In this document: one piece after another, positions 16,620 to 24,638 of the stretch | Numbering within the stretch: the first letter of the stretch is position 1 | How the letters are laid out: every line of letters starts with the position of its first letter | Source of the DNA: an uncultured Alphaproteobacteria bacterium | Lineage (GTDB): Bacteria; Pseudomonadota; Alphaproteobacteria; Rhodobacterales; Rhodobacteraceae | Length of the DNA: 50,383 nt | Assembly (NCBI GenBank): GCA_902574225.1 | Contig: CACGMO010000008.1 | Coordinates: forward strand, 20,001-70,383 | Reading direction: 5' to 3' | Program-made: the position numbers and the translations under genes | Notes under the pieces: model-generated | Told to the model about the DNA's origin: nothing | What the model saw: the letters and a program-made list of their open reading frames with translations, nothing else | Database searches by the model: none

Positions 16620-17786
16620 TTAAATTAATTTTATTTTTTTTGAGTCTTCGTCATCTAATATTTTTTCAACCTCAGACGTATCTGCTTCATCTCTTGTGTC
16701 AGATTGCGATAATTCTTCAAACTCAAAACGCTCAATGTTAAATACCCGCTTAGATGCTTTTTTTGCTGAAATTTTTATTTCGTCAACATCTTTTGATGCT
16801 AGCGTAAAATGTTTATCTAAATTGATAATCCGTCCCTCCAATCGCAGCATATCTTTATACAGTAAGTCTAACTCCGCTCTAATGCGACTAGTGTGACGAC
16901 GCAATCTCTCGTCTTTCAAAATAGCCCTCATAGTATTTAATGTTGCCATCAAAGTAGTAGGTGAAACAATCCAAACACGCGACTCAAATCCTTCATTCAC
17001 CAAATTTGAAAAATTTGCGTGAAGCTCAGCATAAATTGCCTCAGAAGGTAAAAATAGTATTGCTCCATCTGCAGTCTCTCCCTCAATAATATATTTTTCA
17101 GAGATGTCTTTTATATGAGTTTTTATTGAGCTCTGGAATAATTGCATGTTTTTGCTCTTATCAACTTCGTTTGTGTTTGATATCATGGCATTGTACGCCT
17201 CTAAGGGAAACTTACTATCTATAACTATATTGCCTTGAGGTTCCGGAAGGTAAATTATACAGTCAGCCCTTTTACTGTTAGACAAAGTATATTGAAAATC
17301 ATAAGCATCTGAAGGAAGAGCTTTACTAACGATATCCTTAAGCTGGATTTCACCAAAAACACCTCTGGCCTGCTTATTGGACAAAATTTCCTGCAAGCCC
17401 AAAACCTCACCTGACAATTTTTCTATATTTGTTTGCGCTTTATCTATAGTTTGTAGTCTCTGCTGCAACTCCCCTAAAGTCTGCGCAGTTTTTACAGAAC
17501 TTCCCGACAACGAAGAGGATATTGATTTCTGTATCTCCTCCAATCTACTCTCAACGTGTTTAATAATCGCTGCTTGCGAAGTAGTTTGTGTATCTGTAAT
17601 CACCTTTATACTGCCTACAATCTGCTGTTGATTCACCGATAGATCTCTCAAAGCTTCTTTAAGGGACTCACTATTGTCTTGCCCATCCTTACGTGAAGGT
17701 CGAAACTGTTTAAATACTATAAAGCCTGCTACAAAAAATAGAGCGCTTGTTAACGCAATAAATAATAGTGGGTCAATACTACTCAT
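16620..17786 (-). CDS. rmuC: DNA recombination protein RmuC homologue
   Basis: RmuC proteins limit recombination between inverted repeats; they contain a PD-(D/E)XK-nuclease-like core. The 388-residue protein has an N-terminal transmembrane segment (about 8-26), a long coiled-coil stretch (30-150), and the conserved core ARGVFGEIQLKDIV...YDFQYTLSNSKRADCIIYLPE...VIDSKFPLEAY followed by ILFLPSEAIYAEL and VSPTTLMATLNTM. Its ATG overlaps the mutL stop by 1 base (TAATG), so the two DNA-maintenance genes are coupled. The C-terminal 60 residues are acidic and variable. Confidence 0.9.
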   Translation of the reverse strand: MSSIDPLLFIALTSALFFVAGFIVFKQFRPSRKDGQDNSESLKEALRDLSVNQQQIVGSIKVITDTQTTSQAAIIKHVESRLEEIQKSISSSLSGSSVKTAQTLGELQQRLQTIDKAQTNIEKLSGEVLGLQEILSNKQARGVFGEIQLKDIVSKALPSDAYDFQYTLSNSKRADCIIYLPEPQGNIVIDSKFPLEAYNAMISNTNEVDKSKNMQLFQSSIKTHIKDISEKYIIEGETADGAILFLPSEAIYAELHANFSNLVNEGFESRVWIVSPTTLMATLNTMRAILKDERLRRHTSRIRAELDLLYKDMLRLEGRIINLDKHFTLASKDVDEIKISAKKASKRVFNIERFEFEELSQSDTRDEADTSEVEKILDDEDSKKIKLI

Positions 17787-19621
17787 TATGTTCGCCCAAA
17801 TAATTTATTTATTTTTTCTAAGTCTAATTTTAAATAGGTAGGTCTACCATGGTTACATTGATCACTATTTGGCGTATTTTCCATTTCTCTTAATAAGGTA
17901 TCCATTTCTTCGTATTTCAGTATCCTGCCAGACCTTACTGACCCATGACATGCCATACTGGAAAAGACTTTATCAATTTTATTTTCTAAGCTCTCAAGAG
18001 AATTAAGATCTTCCAAATCATTCAAAATATCGATAAGCAGTGTTTTTGGGCAAATATCGCCCAACACTGCAGGAATTCCTCTTATACATATTGATGCTGG
18101 CCCAAACCTTTCTATTTCTAAACCTAATTGCTTCATAATGCTCTGTTTTTCAATAATGGCATCGACTTCAACACTAGTAAATTCTACTATTTCAGGAACT
18201 AATAACTCTTGGATCGCTATCCCTTGGTCGTATTTCTGTGACTTAAGTTTTTCGTACAGAATTCTTTCATGTGCAGCATGCTGATCAACTATAACTAACT
18301 CGTTATCATTCTGTGCAACTATAAAATTCTTAAATAAATGTGCTTTAGGTGTACCTAGTCTATTATTGTTAGGGCTTTGCCCATATTTAATCTTGTGGTT
18401 AATATCATCTTTTGGATCAACTCTGGTAGCTAAATTCAGAGTTTCTTCTAGATCAAGGCTTTCTCTCCTACTCCTGGAAAAATCAGTTCCCTTGTTATTT
18501 TTAAAACTCGAATCTTTTCTAAAATAAGAGTAAGCCTGTTTGCTTAAGTGGCTTCTTACATTAAATCTCTCGACATTCAGACTATTGCGCACTGCTGTTT
18601 TAAGACATGTTCTAATAAGATCGAGTTTTTTAAATTTGATTTCCATTTTTGAGGGGTGGACATTTACATCTATTTCCTCGCTCGGAACATTGAAAAAAAG
18701 TATTGCAGAGGGGAAACCACTCTTTTCCAATAGATCCCCATACGCCAATCTTATAAAGCTGAGCAACGACCGGTCTCTTACAAACCGCCCATTTACAAAA
18801 AAATAGCAACCACTAGATTTTCCAGAGATAAAAGTGGGAGAACCGATATAACCTGTAACTTTTACACTTTCACTTTCGTAGTCTACTTGATGGGAGTTTT
18901 CCATGAATGCATTTTTAAGCACCTCTTGTATTCTTTTACTCAGGCCATTGGAGCCTGCGGAATTGTCCAGCCGTAGAATTTCTCTTGGGTTTCCTGCATC
19001 CTTAATTTCATAAAGCCTAAAGCTAATCTCTGGGTGTGATAATGCTAATTTCTTCACAACTTCTAGAATGGAAATTCCTTCTGCTCTGTCAGATTTCAAA
19101 AATTTTAATCGAGCAGGAATAGATTTAAAAAGGTTTTTGATTTCTATAAGAGTCCCTTCGAGATACTGCGAGGGCTTAATCTGTTTTAATTCTCCATATC
19201 TACTGGAAATCTCAAAAGTCTCACTCGCTTCAATAAACTTTGATTTTATTGTTAACTCAGAGACTGACCCGATAGAAGCAAGCGCTTCTCCCCTAAACCC
19301 CAGACTGTTAACTGATGTCAGATCACCGATGGTACTTATTTTGGAGGTCGCATGCCTCGATAAGGCCAATGACAAGTCCTCTTTATTAATCCCATACCCA
19401 TTGTCTTTAACGCTTAAAAAAGATTTTCCACCATTTGAATAAACTATTTCAATTAAGTTTGCACAAGCATCTATTGAGTTTTCAACTAACTCCTTCAAAG
19501 CTGAACTGGGTCTTTCTATAACTTCGCCGGCTGCGATTTGGTTACTGGTATTTATATCGAGTTGCCTTATCCGACTTGGCTGTAAATTTTTTGACGATAA
19601 ACCGAGGTTCTCAAGGTTCAT
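17786..19621 (-). CDS. mutL: DNA mismatch repair protein MutL (endonuclease type)
   Basis: MutL links MutS mismatch recognition to strand incision. The 611-residue protein has the GHKL ATPase N-domain with ELVENSIDA (about 44-52), DNGYGI and GFRGEALASI (108-117), and a low-complexity linker (350-425). The C-terminal domain has DQHAAHERILYE at 446-457, the metal-binding endonuclease motif found in MutL of bacteria lacking MutH-directed repair, and ends with the conserved CNHGRPTYLKL. It therefore probably nicks DNA itself. Confidence 0.96.
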   Translation of the reverse strand: MNLENLGLSSKNLQPSRIRQLDINTSNQIAAGEVIERPSSALKELVENSIDACANLIEIVYSNGGKSFLSVKDNGYGINKEDLSLALSRHATSKISTIGDLTSVNSLGFRGEALASIGSVSELTIKSKFIEASETFEISSRYGELKQIKPSQYLEGTLIEIKNLFKSIPARLKFLKSDRAEGISILEVVKKLALSHPEISFRLYEIKDAGNPREILRLDNSAGSNGLSKRIQEVLKNAFMENSHQVDYESESVKVTGYIGSPTFISGKSSGCYFFVNGRFVRDRSLLSFIRLAYGDLLEKSGFPSAILFFNVPSEEIDVNVHPSKMEIKFKKLDLIRTCLKTAVRNSLNVERFNVRSHLSKQAYSYFRKDSSFKNNKGTDFSRSRRESLDLEETLNLATRVDPKDDINHKIKYGQSPNNNRLGTPKAHLFKNFIVAQNDNELVIVDQHAAHERILYEKLKSQKYDQGIAIQELLVPEIVEFTSVEVDAIIEKQSIMKQLGLEIERFGPASICIRGIPAVLGDICPKTLLIDILNDLEDLNSLESLENKIDKVFSSMACHGSVRSGRILKYEEMDTLLREMENTPNSDQCNHGRPTYLKLDLEKINKLFGRT

Positions 19622-19701
19622 ATGCTTTTACCCACAATATTTAGTATATTAAAAAAATAACATACTATTCTTAGTACATCAAAGAAGATTCGACAACCAT
19701 A

Positions 19702-20169
19702 CTAGTTTTGTTTTTCATCAAACTTGAAAATTAATAGCCCTATTAGCCCAATAAATATAAATACGTCGGCTAAATTAAAAGAATAAGGGTTCCTAATTCC
19801 GCAGCAGGTGACATTTATAAAATCAGCAACCGCTCCATATAGAAGTCTATCTATCGCATTACCTAAGGCACCTCCAATAACTAAAGAAACTAGTATTTGA
19901 ATTATAAGACTTGTCGAATTTCTCAACCAGATAAAAAACACTGTAGAGATAGCAATCGAAATCCCAGTCAAAATGTACGCTTGAACAGTACTATCGCCCT
20001 CGAAAAGACCGAAATTTATACCCTTGTTCCAGGCCATATAGAAATTCATAAACTGATTGTTAAGATTGAGATAAAGTTTTTGTTCTAATTCCAAATAGAA
20101 AACTACAAACCATTTAGACACTTGGTCTAAAGCCAGAAAAACAAAAGAAAATAATAGAATTTTGTACAT
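19702..20169 (-). CDS. lspA: Lipoprotein signal peptidase (signal peptidase II)
   Basis: LspA cleaves prolipoproteins before the lipidated Cys in the inner membrane. From the ATG at 20169 it has 155 residues, the usual size, with about four transmembrane segments. The catalytic aspartates lie in GGALGNAIDRL and the C-terminal FNLADVFIFIG; KGINFGLF is the conserved Asn-containing motif. An earlier in-frame ATG at 20265 would add 32 residues unlike the family, so I prefer 20169, which has AGGA close upstream. It would act on lipoproteins such as the entericidin-like one. Confidence 0.92.
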   Translation of the reverse strand: MYKILLFSFVFLALDQVSKWFVVFYLELEQKLYLNLNNQFMNFYMAWNKGINFGLFEGDSTVQAYILTGISIAISTVFFIWLRNSTSLIIQILVSLVIGGALGNAIDRLLYGAVADFINVTCCGIRNPYSFNLADVFIFIGLIGLLIFKFDEKQN

Positions 20170-20280
20170 TCCTATATTGATAACGCGCTGCTGTAACAAA
20201 GGCCACAAATAAAAATTAAATGTAAGAAAAGAAGCTTTTTCTCCTTGAATAGAAACGAATAGCATTGTAACCCTTTACGT

Positions 20281-20370
20281 GGACAGGTGGCCGAGTGGTT
20301 TAAGGCGCTCCCCTGCTAAGGGAGTGAGGGGGAAACTCCTCCGTGGGTTCGAATCCCATCCTGTCCGCCA
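20281..20370 (+). tRNA. tRNA-Ser (anticodon GCT)
   Basis: This 90-base class II tRNA has acceptor GGACAGG pairing with CCTGTCC, discriminator G and an encoded CCA (20368-20370). The anticodon stem CTCCC/GGGAG closes loop CTGCTAA, giving anticodon GCT for AGU/AGC serine codons. The long variable arm (TGAGGGGGAAACTCCTCC) is typical of serine tRNAs. The T arm holds GGTTCGAATCCC. Confidence 0.96.
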
Positions 20371-20443
20371 TGATACAAAGAATATACAAAAGCAACCCTC
20401 GTTGTATAGTTTAGATTTAAAGCAAACATTTTATTAAAGTAAT

Positions 20444-20860
20444 TTGGCTAGCGAGTATAAATATAAGGTAGAGAAATCACTTATTGATTTTAATGGTCAC
20501 CTTGCGGAATTTGGTTACTATTATTATGGGGTCGATGGGTTAAGAAAACTTTGTGAAGATAAAGGTTGCACACCGAAGCTTTATGAAGAATTGAAGATTG
20601 GTCCAATTACCTTCCAAACGACAGTATCTTTTAAAAAGGAGGTTCGAGAGGACTCAGTGATTATCGTAAGTCCAAGAATTACATCAATGTCAGAAGATTG
20701 CAAAAAATGGTCTAGTCAATCTGATATTATGAATGCGACACGAGAACTTTGTGCTTCAATCGTAAGCAACGGAGCTTTCATGGACCACGTAAGCAGAAAA
20801 GTGGCCCCGCCTCCAAAAGAATTACAAGAAAAATGGAAACTATTATTAGAAATTGAATAA
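20444..20860 (+). CDS. Hotdog-fold acyl-CoA thioesterase-like protein
   Basis: This 138-residue protein resembles the FadM/YbgC type of single-hotdog thioesterases that hydrolyse acyl-CoA esters. The N-terminal YKVEKSLIDFNGHLAEFGYYYYGVDGL has the Asp-x-(D/N)-GHL active-site pattern, and ITFQTTVSFKKEVREDSVIIV forms the central sheet. The probable start is TTG at 20444, with only a weak ribosome-binding site. It lies 73 bases after tRNA-Ser and 243 bases before an M20 amidohydrolase on the same strand. The substrate is unknown; the catalytic assignment rests on the motif alone. Confidence 0.68.
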   Translation: MASEYKYKVEKSLIDFNGHLAEFGYYYYGVDGLRKLCEDKGCTPKLYEELKIGPITFQTTVSFKKEVREDSVIIVSPRITSMSEDCKKWSSQSDIMNATRELCASIVSNGAFMDHVSRKVAPPPKELQEKWKLLLEIE

Positions 20861-20920
20861 AAATGTCCGATTTTTTACGTTGTAAACTACTAATTAAAAA
20901 GATAACACAGTATATACAAC

Positions 20921-21046
20921 ATGTTAATAAAGAGAGATGTCTTCCCAGGCCTAGTTACTGCAAAATATAAAACCCTTGGGGATGAAAAATTATGCTTGAA
21001 TAATCTGCATAAAAAAATTTCATATGGTCGTGGGAAAAATAAATAG
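20921..21046 (+). CDS. Possible small ORF of 41 residues
   Basis: An ATG-to-TAG frame of 41 codons lies between the thioesterase and the M20 amidohydrolase. Its composition is protein-like and basic (RDVFPGLVTAKYKTLGDEK early, KKISYGRGKNK at the end). No ribosome-binding site precedes the ATG, and I recognise no family. It could be a small protein, a remnant of a longer gene, or chance. Confidence 0.2.
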   Translation: MLIKRDVFPGLVTAKYKTLGDEKLCLNNLHKKISYGRGKNK

Positions 21047-21103
21047 GATTCTTAGCCCCTATTTGTTTAGACAGTGCGTTTGTAATCGGAAAGGAAAAAG
21101 CAG

Positions 21104-22273
21104 ATGAATATTTTGCCTGAAATTAGCGTAAATTCTAATCACCTAGAGGAGATTTATAAAGATCTTCATTCGCATCCAGAGCTTGGGTTTGAAGAAGAGA
21201 GAACATCAAAAATTGTGCAAGAGAAATTGAAGGAATACGGAGTAGACGAAATACATACGGAGATCGGAAAAACTGGAGTAGTAGGTATAATTAGAGGTAA
21301 TGATGGTGGAGGAAATAGGAGAATTGGCTTAAGGGCTGATATGGATGCTCTTCCAATTCAAGAGGATACTGGACTTTCCTATGCATCAAAAGTTGATGGA
21401 AAAATGCACGCATGCGGTCATGATGCACATACAACAATGCTTCTTGGAGCGGCGAAGTATTTAGCTAAGACCAGAAATTTTAGTGGGACAGCAATTTTAA
21501 TATTCCAACCAGCAGAAGAAGGTCAGGGCGGTGCAATAAAAATGCTCGATGATGGATTGTTCAAAAAATTTCCATGTGATGAGATATATGGCATACATAA
21601 CTTTCCTAATGGAAAAAACGGAGAGATAGGTATTTGTAAGGGTAAAGCTATGGCAGGGGCGGCCATTTTTGATATTAATATTAACGGGATAGGTAGTCAT
21701 GCAGCAATGCCTCATCAATCAAAAGATCCGATCATTATCGCGCATGAGCTTATTACCCAACTTCAAAGCATTTTAAGTCGAAATGTTCCTCCATTAGAAA
21801 CGATAGTTTTATCAATTACAAAAATTCATGCGGGATCTGCCTTCAACGTCATACCGAATAAATGTGCTATTGCTGGAACCATTAGATATTTTTCCGACGA
21901 AGTTTATGAAATGGTTGAACAGCGTTTCAAAAATATATGTAAGGGATTGGAATTAAGTAACGACGTGAAAATCCAGCTGAGTATTAAAAAGCTTTTTGAT
22001 GTTTTAGTTAATGATGATGAAATATCAGATTATTATATGGATGCTGCTGAAAAAATTGTTGGAGAAAAAAATATCGACAGAAATCAGCTACCCAGTACTG
22101 GCTCCGAAGATTTTGCCGATATGCTACGGCATGTAAAAGGAGCATATTGCTTCATAAGCCATTCTGGAAAAGCGCCTCTTCATAGTCCTCACTTTACTCT
22201 CGATACGAACATACTTCCAATTGGGGCGTCAGTATTAGCCAAAGTGGTTGAAGACAGATTAGTAAAAAGCTAA
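21104..22273 (+). CDS. M20 family amidohydrolase (hippurate / N-acyl-amino-acid hydrolase type)
   Basis: These dinuclear metallo-amidohydrolases cleave N-acylated amino acids such as hippurate or indole-3-acetyl conjugates. The 389-residue length is standard. Signatures are LHSHPELGFEEERTS at about 21-35, GLRADMDALPIQE at 75-87, MHACGHDAHTTMLLGA with the metal-binding Cys-Gly-His-Asp-Ala-His, IFQPAEEGQGGA with the catalytic Glu, and the C-terminal GSEDFADML. AAGGA precedes the ATG. It may be co-transcribed with the kinase-like gene downstream (134-base gap). Exact substrate is not readable. Confidence 0.9.
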   Translation: MNILPEISVNSNHLEEIYKDLHSHPELGFEEERTSKIVQEKLKEYGVDEIHTEIGKTGVVGIIRGNDGGGNRRIGLRADMDALPIQEDTGLSYASKVDGKMHACGHDAHTTMLLGAAKYLAKTRNFSGTAILIFQPAEEGQGGAIKMLDDGLFKKFPCDEIYGIHNFPNGKNGEIGICKGKAMAGAAIFDININGIGSHAAMPHQSKDPIIIAHELITQLQSILSRNVPPLETIVLSITKIHAGSAFNVIPNKCAIAGTIRYFSDEVYEMVEQRFKNICKGLELSNDVKIQLSIKKLFDVLVNDDEISDYYMDAAEKIVGEKNIDRNQLPSTGSEDFADMLRHVKGAYCFISHSGKAPLHSPHFTLDTNILPIGASVLAKVVEDRLVKS

Positions 22274-22407
22274 ATAGGCAAACCAAGCTTTCTGAGAACT
22301 ACAGTTTGAGGAGATTAGGTAGAAAGATCTTTAAGATATTGATCTAGAAGCAAATCGTTCCATAATAAGTTATCAGAAATTTAAAATAATTTGATAGGCT
22401 AACTAAA

Positions 22408-23721
22408 ATGGCAGAACTTCTAGATTTAAAACTTGAAGATGCATCATTGGATAAGATTGCAGAGTTAGCGTTAAAAGCAATTGGGGCAAATGCTTCAGCA
22501 AAAAAAAACATAGATGTTAAAGATGTTTCTGGAAATAGCGGTGCTAAAACGTATGTCTGTTCCCTCCACAAGGTTCCAAAGTGCATAGTCAAAGTCAGCA
22601 GTTCTAAAAGCATTATGAGTTCACAACCAATAACGCAAAAGAGAGTGTCGCTAGCTACCGAAGTTCTTCGACATCAAAAACTTGCTCCCCCAGTTGTATT
22701 AAAAGGAACTGACTTTCATATTGAGCACTCAGCTGGAATTTCTGTAATGCAGGACTTCTTTCATTTTAATGAAGAGCTAGCACCACCTGACAAAATAGCT
22801 GAAGTTTTAGCAAAGTTGCACTCAGCTCCAACTAACTGGTATGATCAATTGAGAGCTGAATTTTTAGATGGAGATAAATTTTTGTCTTCAGTATTACATT
22901 CGGTTCCACCTTACGCGCCATTTTGGTGTCTGCCATGGTCCGGGATTGATACAAAAATGCCAGTACTTGGAGTAGGCAACCCAGATCCGAGAATTGCAAA
23001 AAGAATTTTTGACCTTGGTGTAGAAACTGGAGTTTATGAAAAAATCATACAGTGTGAAGCCTTTTCCCCTGTTTCGGAAGCCGCAAGACGGCAGGTGGTC
23101 GTTCACAATGATTTTAAGCCAGATAACATATTATATAATCCTGAATCCAAAGAGCTTACGGTAATAGACTATGATCTGGTTCAAGTTGGAGCGGCAGTAA
23201 TGGATTTTGGATTGCCATACATGATGTGGCTGGGGTCGAGGTTTACGGACTATGCATACAGAAGGAATTTTATAAAATCATATCTTCATCATTCTAGCCT
23301 TCCAACAGACGAAAAAAGTGTTAGAGATATGATGGTTGATTGTGAAATAAATACTATCGTGGCCTTTCCTGGATTATTAGCAAATATTTATGACGCTGAA
23401 ATTCCACTGCTCCGTGGGATTGATCACCCTACAGCTAAATCAGGATATATAGCCCAGTCTTCTAAAGCTTCTCCTACAGGATTAGAACTTATAGACCTTC
23501 TGGCTGAAGCTGTTTTAAAAGTTAAATCAAACGAAGATTTAATCACTTCAAGCCTTGAGCAAGGGCTAGTGGTAACGATTTTCAAGAATAAAGGCTTGGG
23601 GTCAAATTTGCTCTATTCTTGGCTTAAAGAAATGCAAGAAAATAATATGCTCCGGCTTTTTGGCATCGCGGAGACTGATGGAGGTGAACTATTTGTTTCA
23701 GATCATGCCAGAAAGAAGTAA
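22408..23721 (+). CDS. Choline-kinase/aminoglycoside-phosphotransferase-fold protein, substrate unknown
   Basis: This 437-residue protein has the small-molecule kinase core. The catalytic loop VVHNDFKPDNILYN lies near 230-243 with the HxDxxxxN pattern, and the metal-binding Asp in TVIDYDLVQVG lies near 251-261. The N-lobe has KCIVKVSSSKS, and a leucine-rich helix ELAPPDKIAEVLAKLHSAP precedes the core. The N-terminal 25 residues and about 150 residues after the core are not recognised; the tail (ITSSLEQGLVVTIFKNKGLGSNLLYSWLKE) may be a separate domain. It follows the M20 amidohydrolase on the same strand and is convergent with the methyltransferase. It could act on an amino alcohol or an antibiotic-like molecule. 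Confidence 0.65.
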   Translation: MAELLDLKLEDASLDKIAELALKAIGANASAKKNIDVKDVSGNSGAKTYVCSLHKVPKCIVKVSSSKSIMSSQPITQKRVSLATEVLRHQKLAPPVVLKGTDFHIEHSAGISVMQDFFHFNEELAPPDKIAEVLAKLHSAPTNWYDQLRAEFLDGDKFLSSVLHSVPPYAPFWCLPWSGIDTKMPVLGVGNPDPRIAKRIFDLGVETGVYEKIIQCEAFSPVSEAARRQVVVHNDFKPDNILYNPESKELTVIDYDLVQVGAAVMDFGLPYMMWLGSRFTDYAYRRNFIKSYLHHSSLPTDEKSVRDMMVDCEINTIVAFPGLLANIYDAEIPLLRGIDHPTAKSGYIAQSSKASPTGLELIDLLAEAVLKVKSNEDLITSSLEQGLVVTIFKNKGLGSNLLYSWLKEMQENNMLRLFGIAETDGGELFVSDHARKK

Positions 23722-23775
23722 TAGACAATTATATTTTTTATTGTAGGTCAAAAATAATATTTTAATTCGACCGAG

Positions 23776-24624
23776 TTATTTATTCGCCGATACATAATTG
23801 AGGCATGCCTTATAGGTAATTTCTTTGCCATTTTGTCGTTGTTCACATAGTTGAATGATTTCATCTTTTATCATTGAGATTTTTTCGTTTGATAAATTTC
23901 CTTCTGATAAAATTCTTGCTCTTGGACCTATCCCCATGAGTAGTTCAGCATCTTTCACGGCGCTGTCTTTCGTAGAGATAGATGTATAAACCTTATCTAT
24001 ATTTATATTTTTAAATCCAGCTGATTCCAAGACTTCGTAAATATATTCAGGGTCACTGAATGCAAAGGGACCCGGATCTTTTGTTACCTCTGGAAGAAAA
24101 TTTCCAGTATATTTAGTTATAATATCCATACCTTCAACTATAAACTCATTCTCCATCATATTTGTCCAACACACGAAATTTAGAGAACTGTTTGTCCGCA
24201 TAGAACCATGAATATTTTTGAAGGCTTCTGAGGGACTTTCAAAAAACATTACACCAAATCGAGATATAACTTTATCAAAGTATTTTTCATCAAAAGAATA
24301 ATTCTGAGCATCACAATGCAAAAATGTCATTGTATCAATATCTGAAAATTTACTTTTCGCGTGATCAAGCAAAGTTTTCGAAATATCCGCTCCAACGACA
24401 TGTCCACCATCAGCTAATAGTTTTGACACACGAAAAGTTGTATCACCACCTCCGCACCCGATATCTAGAACTTTATCCGATGCCTTTATCTTCGCTCTAG
24501 TAAAAAGTTCATTTGTTAGTATCGATAATCGCTCATTCAATGAATCCTCATTTTTGACCCACTTGGGTCCAGATTTTTCATTCCAGTATTCGGATTGTTC
24601 TACGTTGATAATTTTGTGTTTCAT
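23776..24624 (-). CDS. Class I SAM-dependent methyltransferase
   Basis: This 282-residue protein has the SAM-binding Rossmann motif VLDIGCGGGDTTFRVSKLL near residues 49-67, VVGADISKTLLDHAKSKF (motif II) and FLHCDAQNYSFDEKYFDKVISRFGVMFF (post-I/III), as in UbiE-like methyltransferases. The acceptor is unknown. It starts 14 bases after the iron-sulfur cyclase gene ends, on the same strand, so it is likely part of that operon. It has no sign of a membrane segment. Confidence 0.85.
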   Translation of the reverse strand: MKHKIINVEQSEYWNEKSGPKWVKNEDSLNERLSILTNELFTRAKIKASDKVLDIGCGGGDTTFRVSKLLADGGHVVGADISKTLLDHAKSKFSDIDTMTFLHCDAQNYSFDEKYFDKVISRFGVMFFESPSEAFKNIHGSMRTNSSLNFVCWTNMMENEFIVEGMDIITKYTGNFLPEVTKDPGPFAFSDPEYIYEVLESAGFKNINIDKVYTSISTKDSAVKDAELLMGIGPRARILSEGNLSNEKISMIKDEIIQLCEQRQNGKEITYKACLNYVSANK

Positions 24625-24638
24625 ATCGTGCTCTGCTT

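Noticed and set aside
20371-21103. Possible genomic island at the 3' end of tRNA-Ser
   Set aside because: No integrase gene, no repeat of the tRNA 3' end was seen and the adjacent genes look native.
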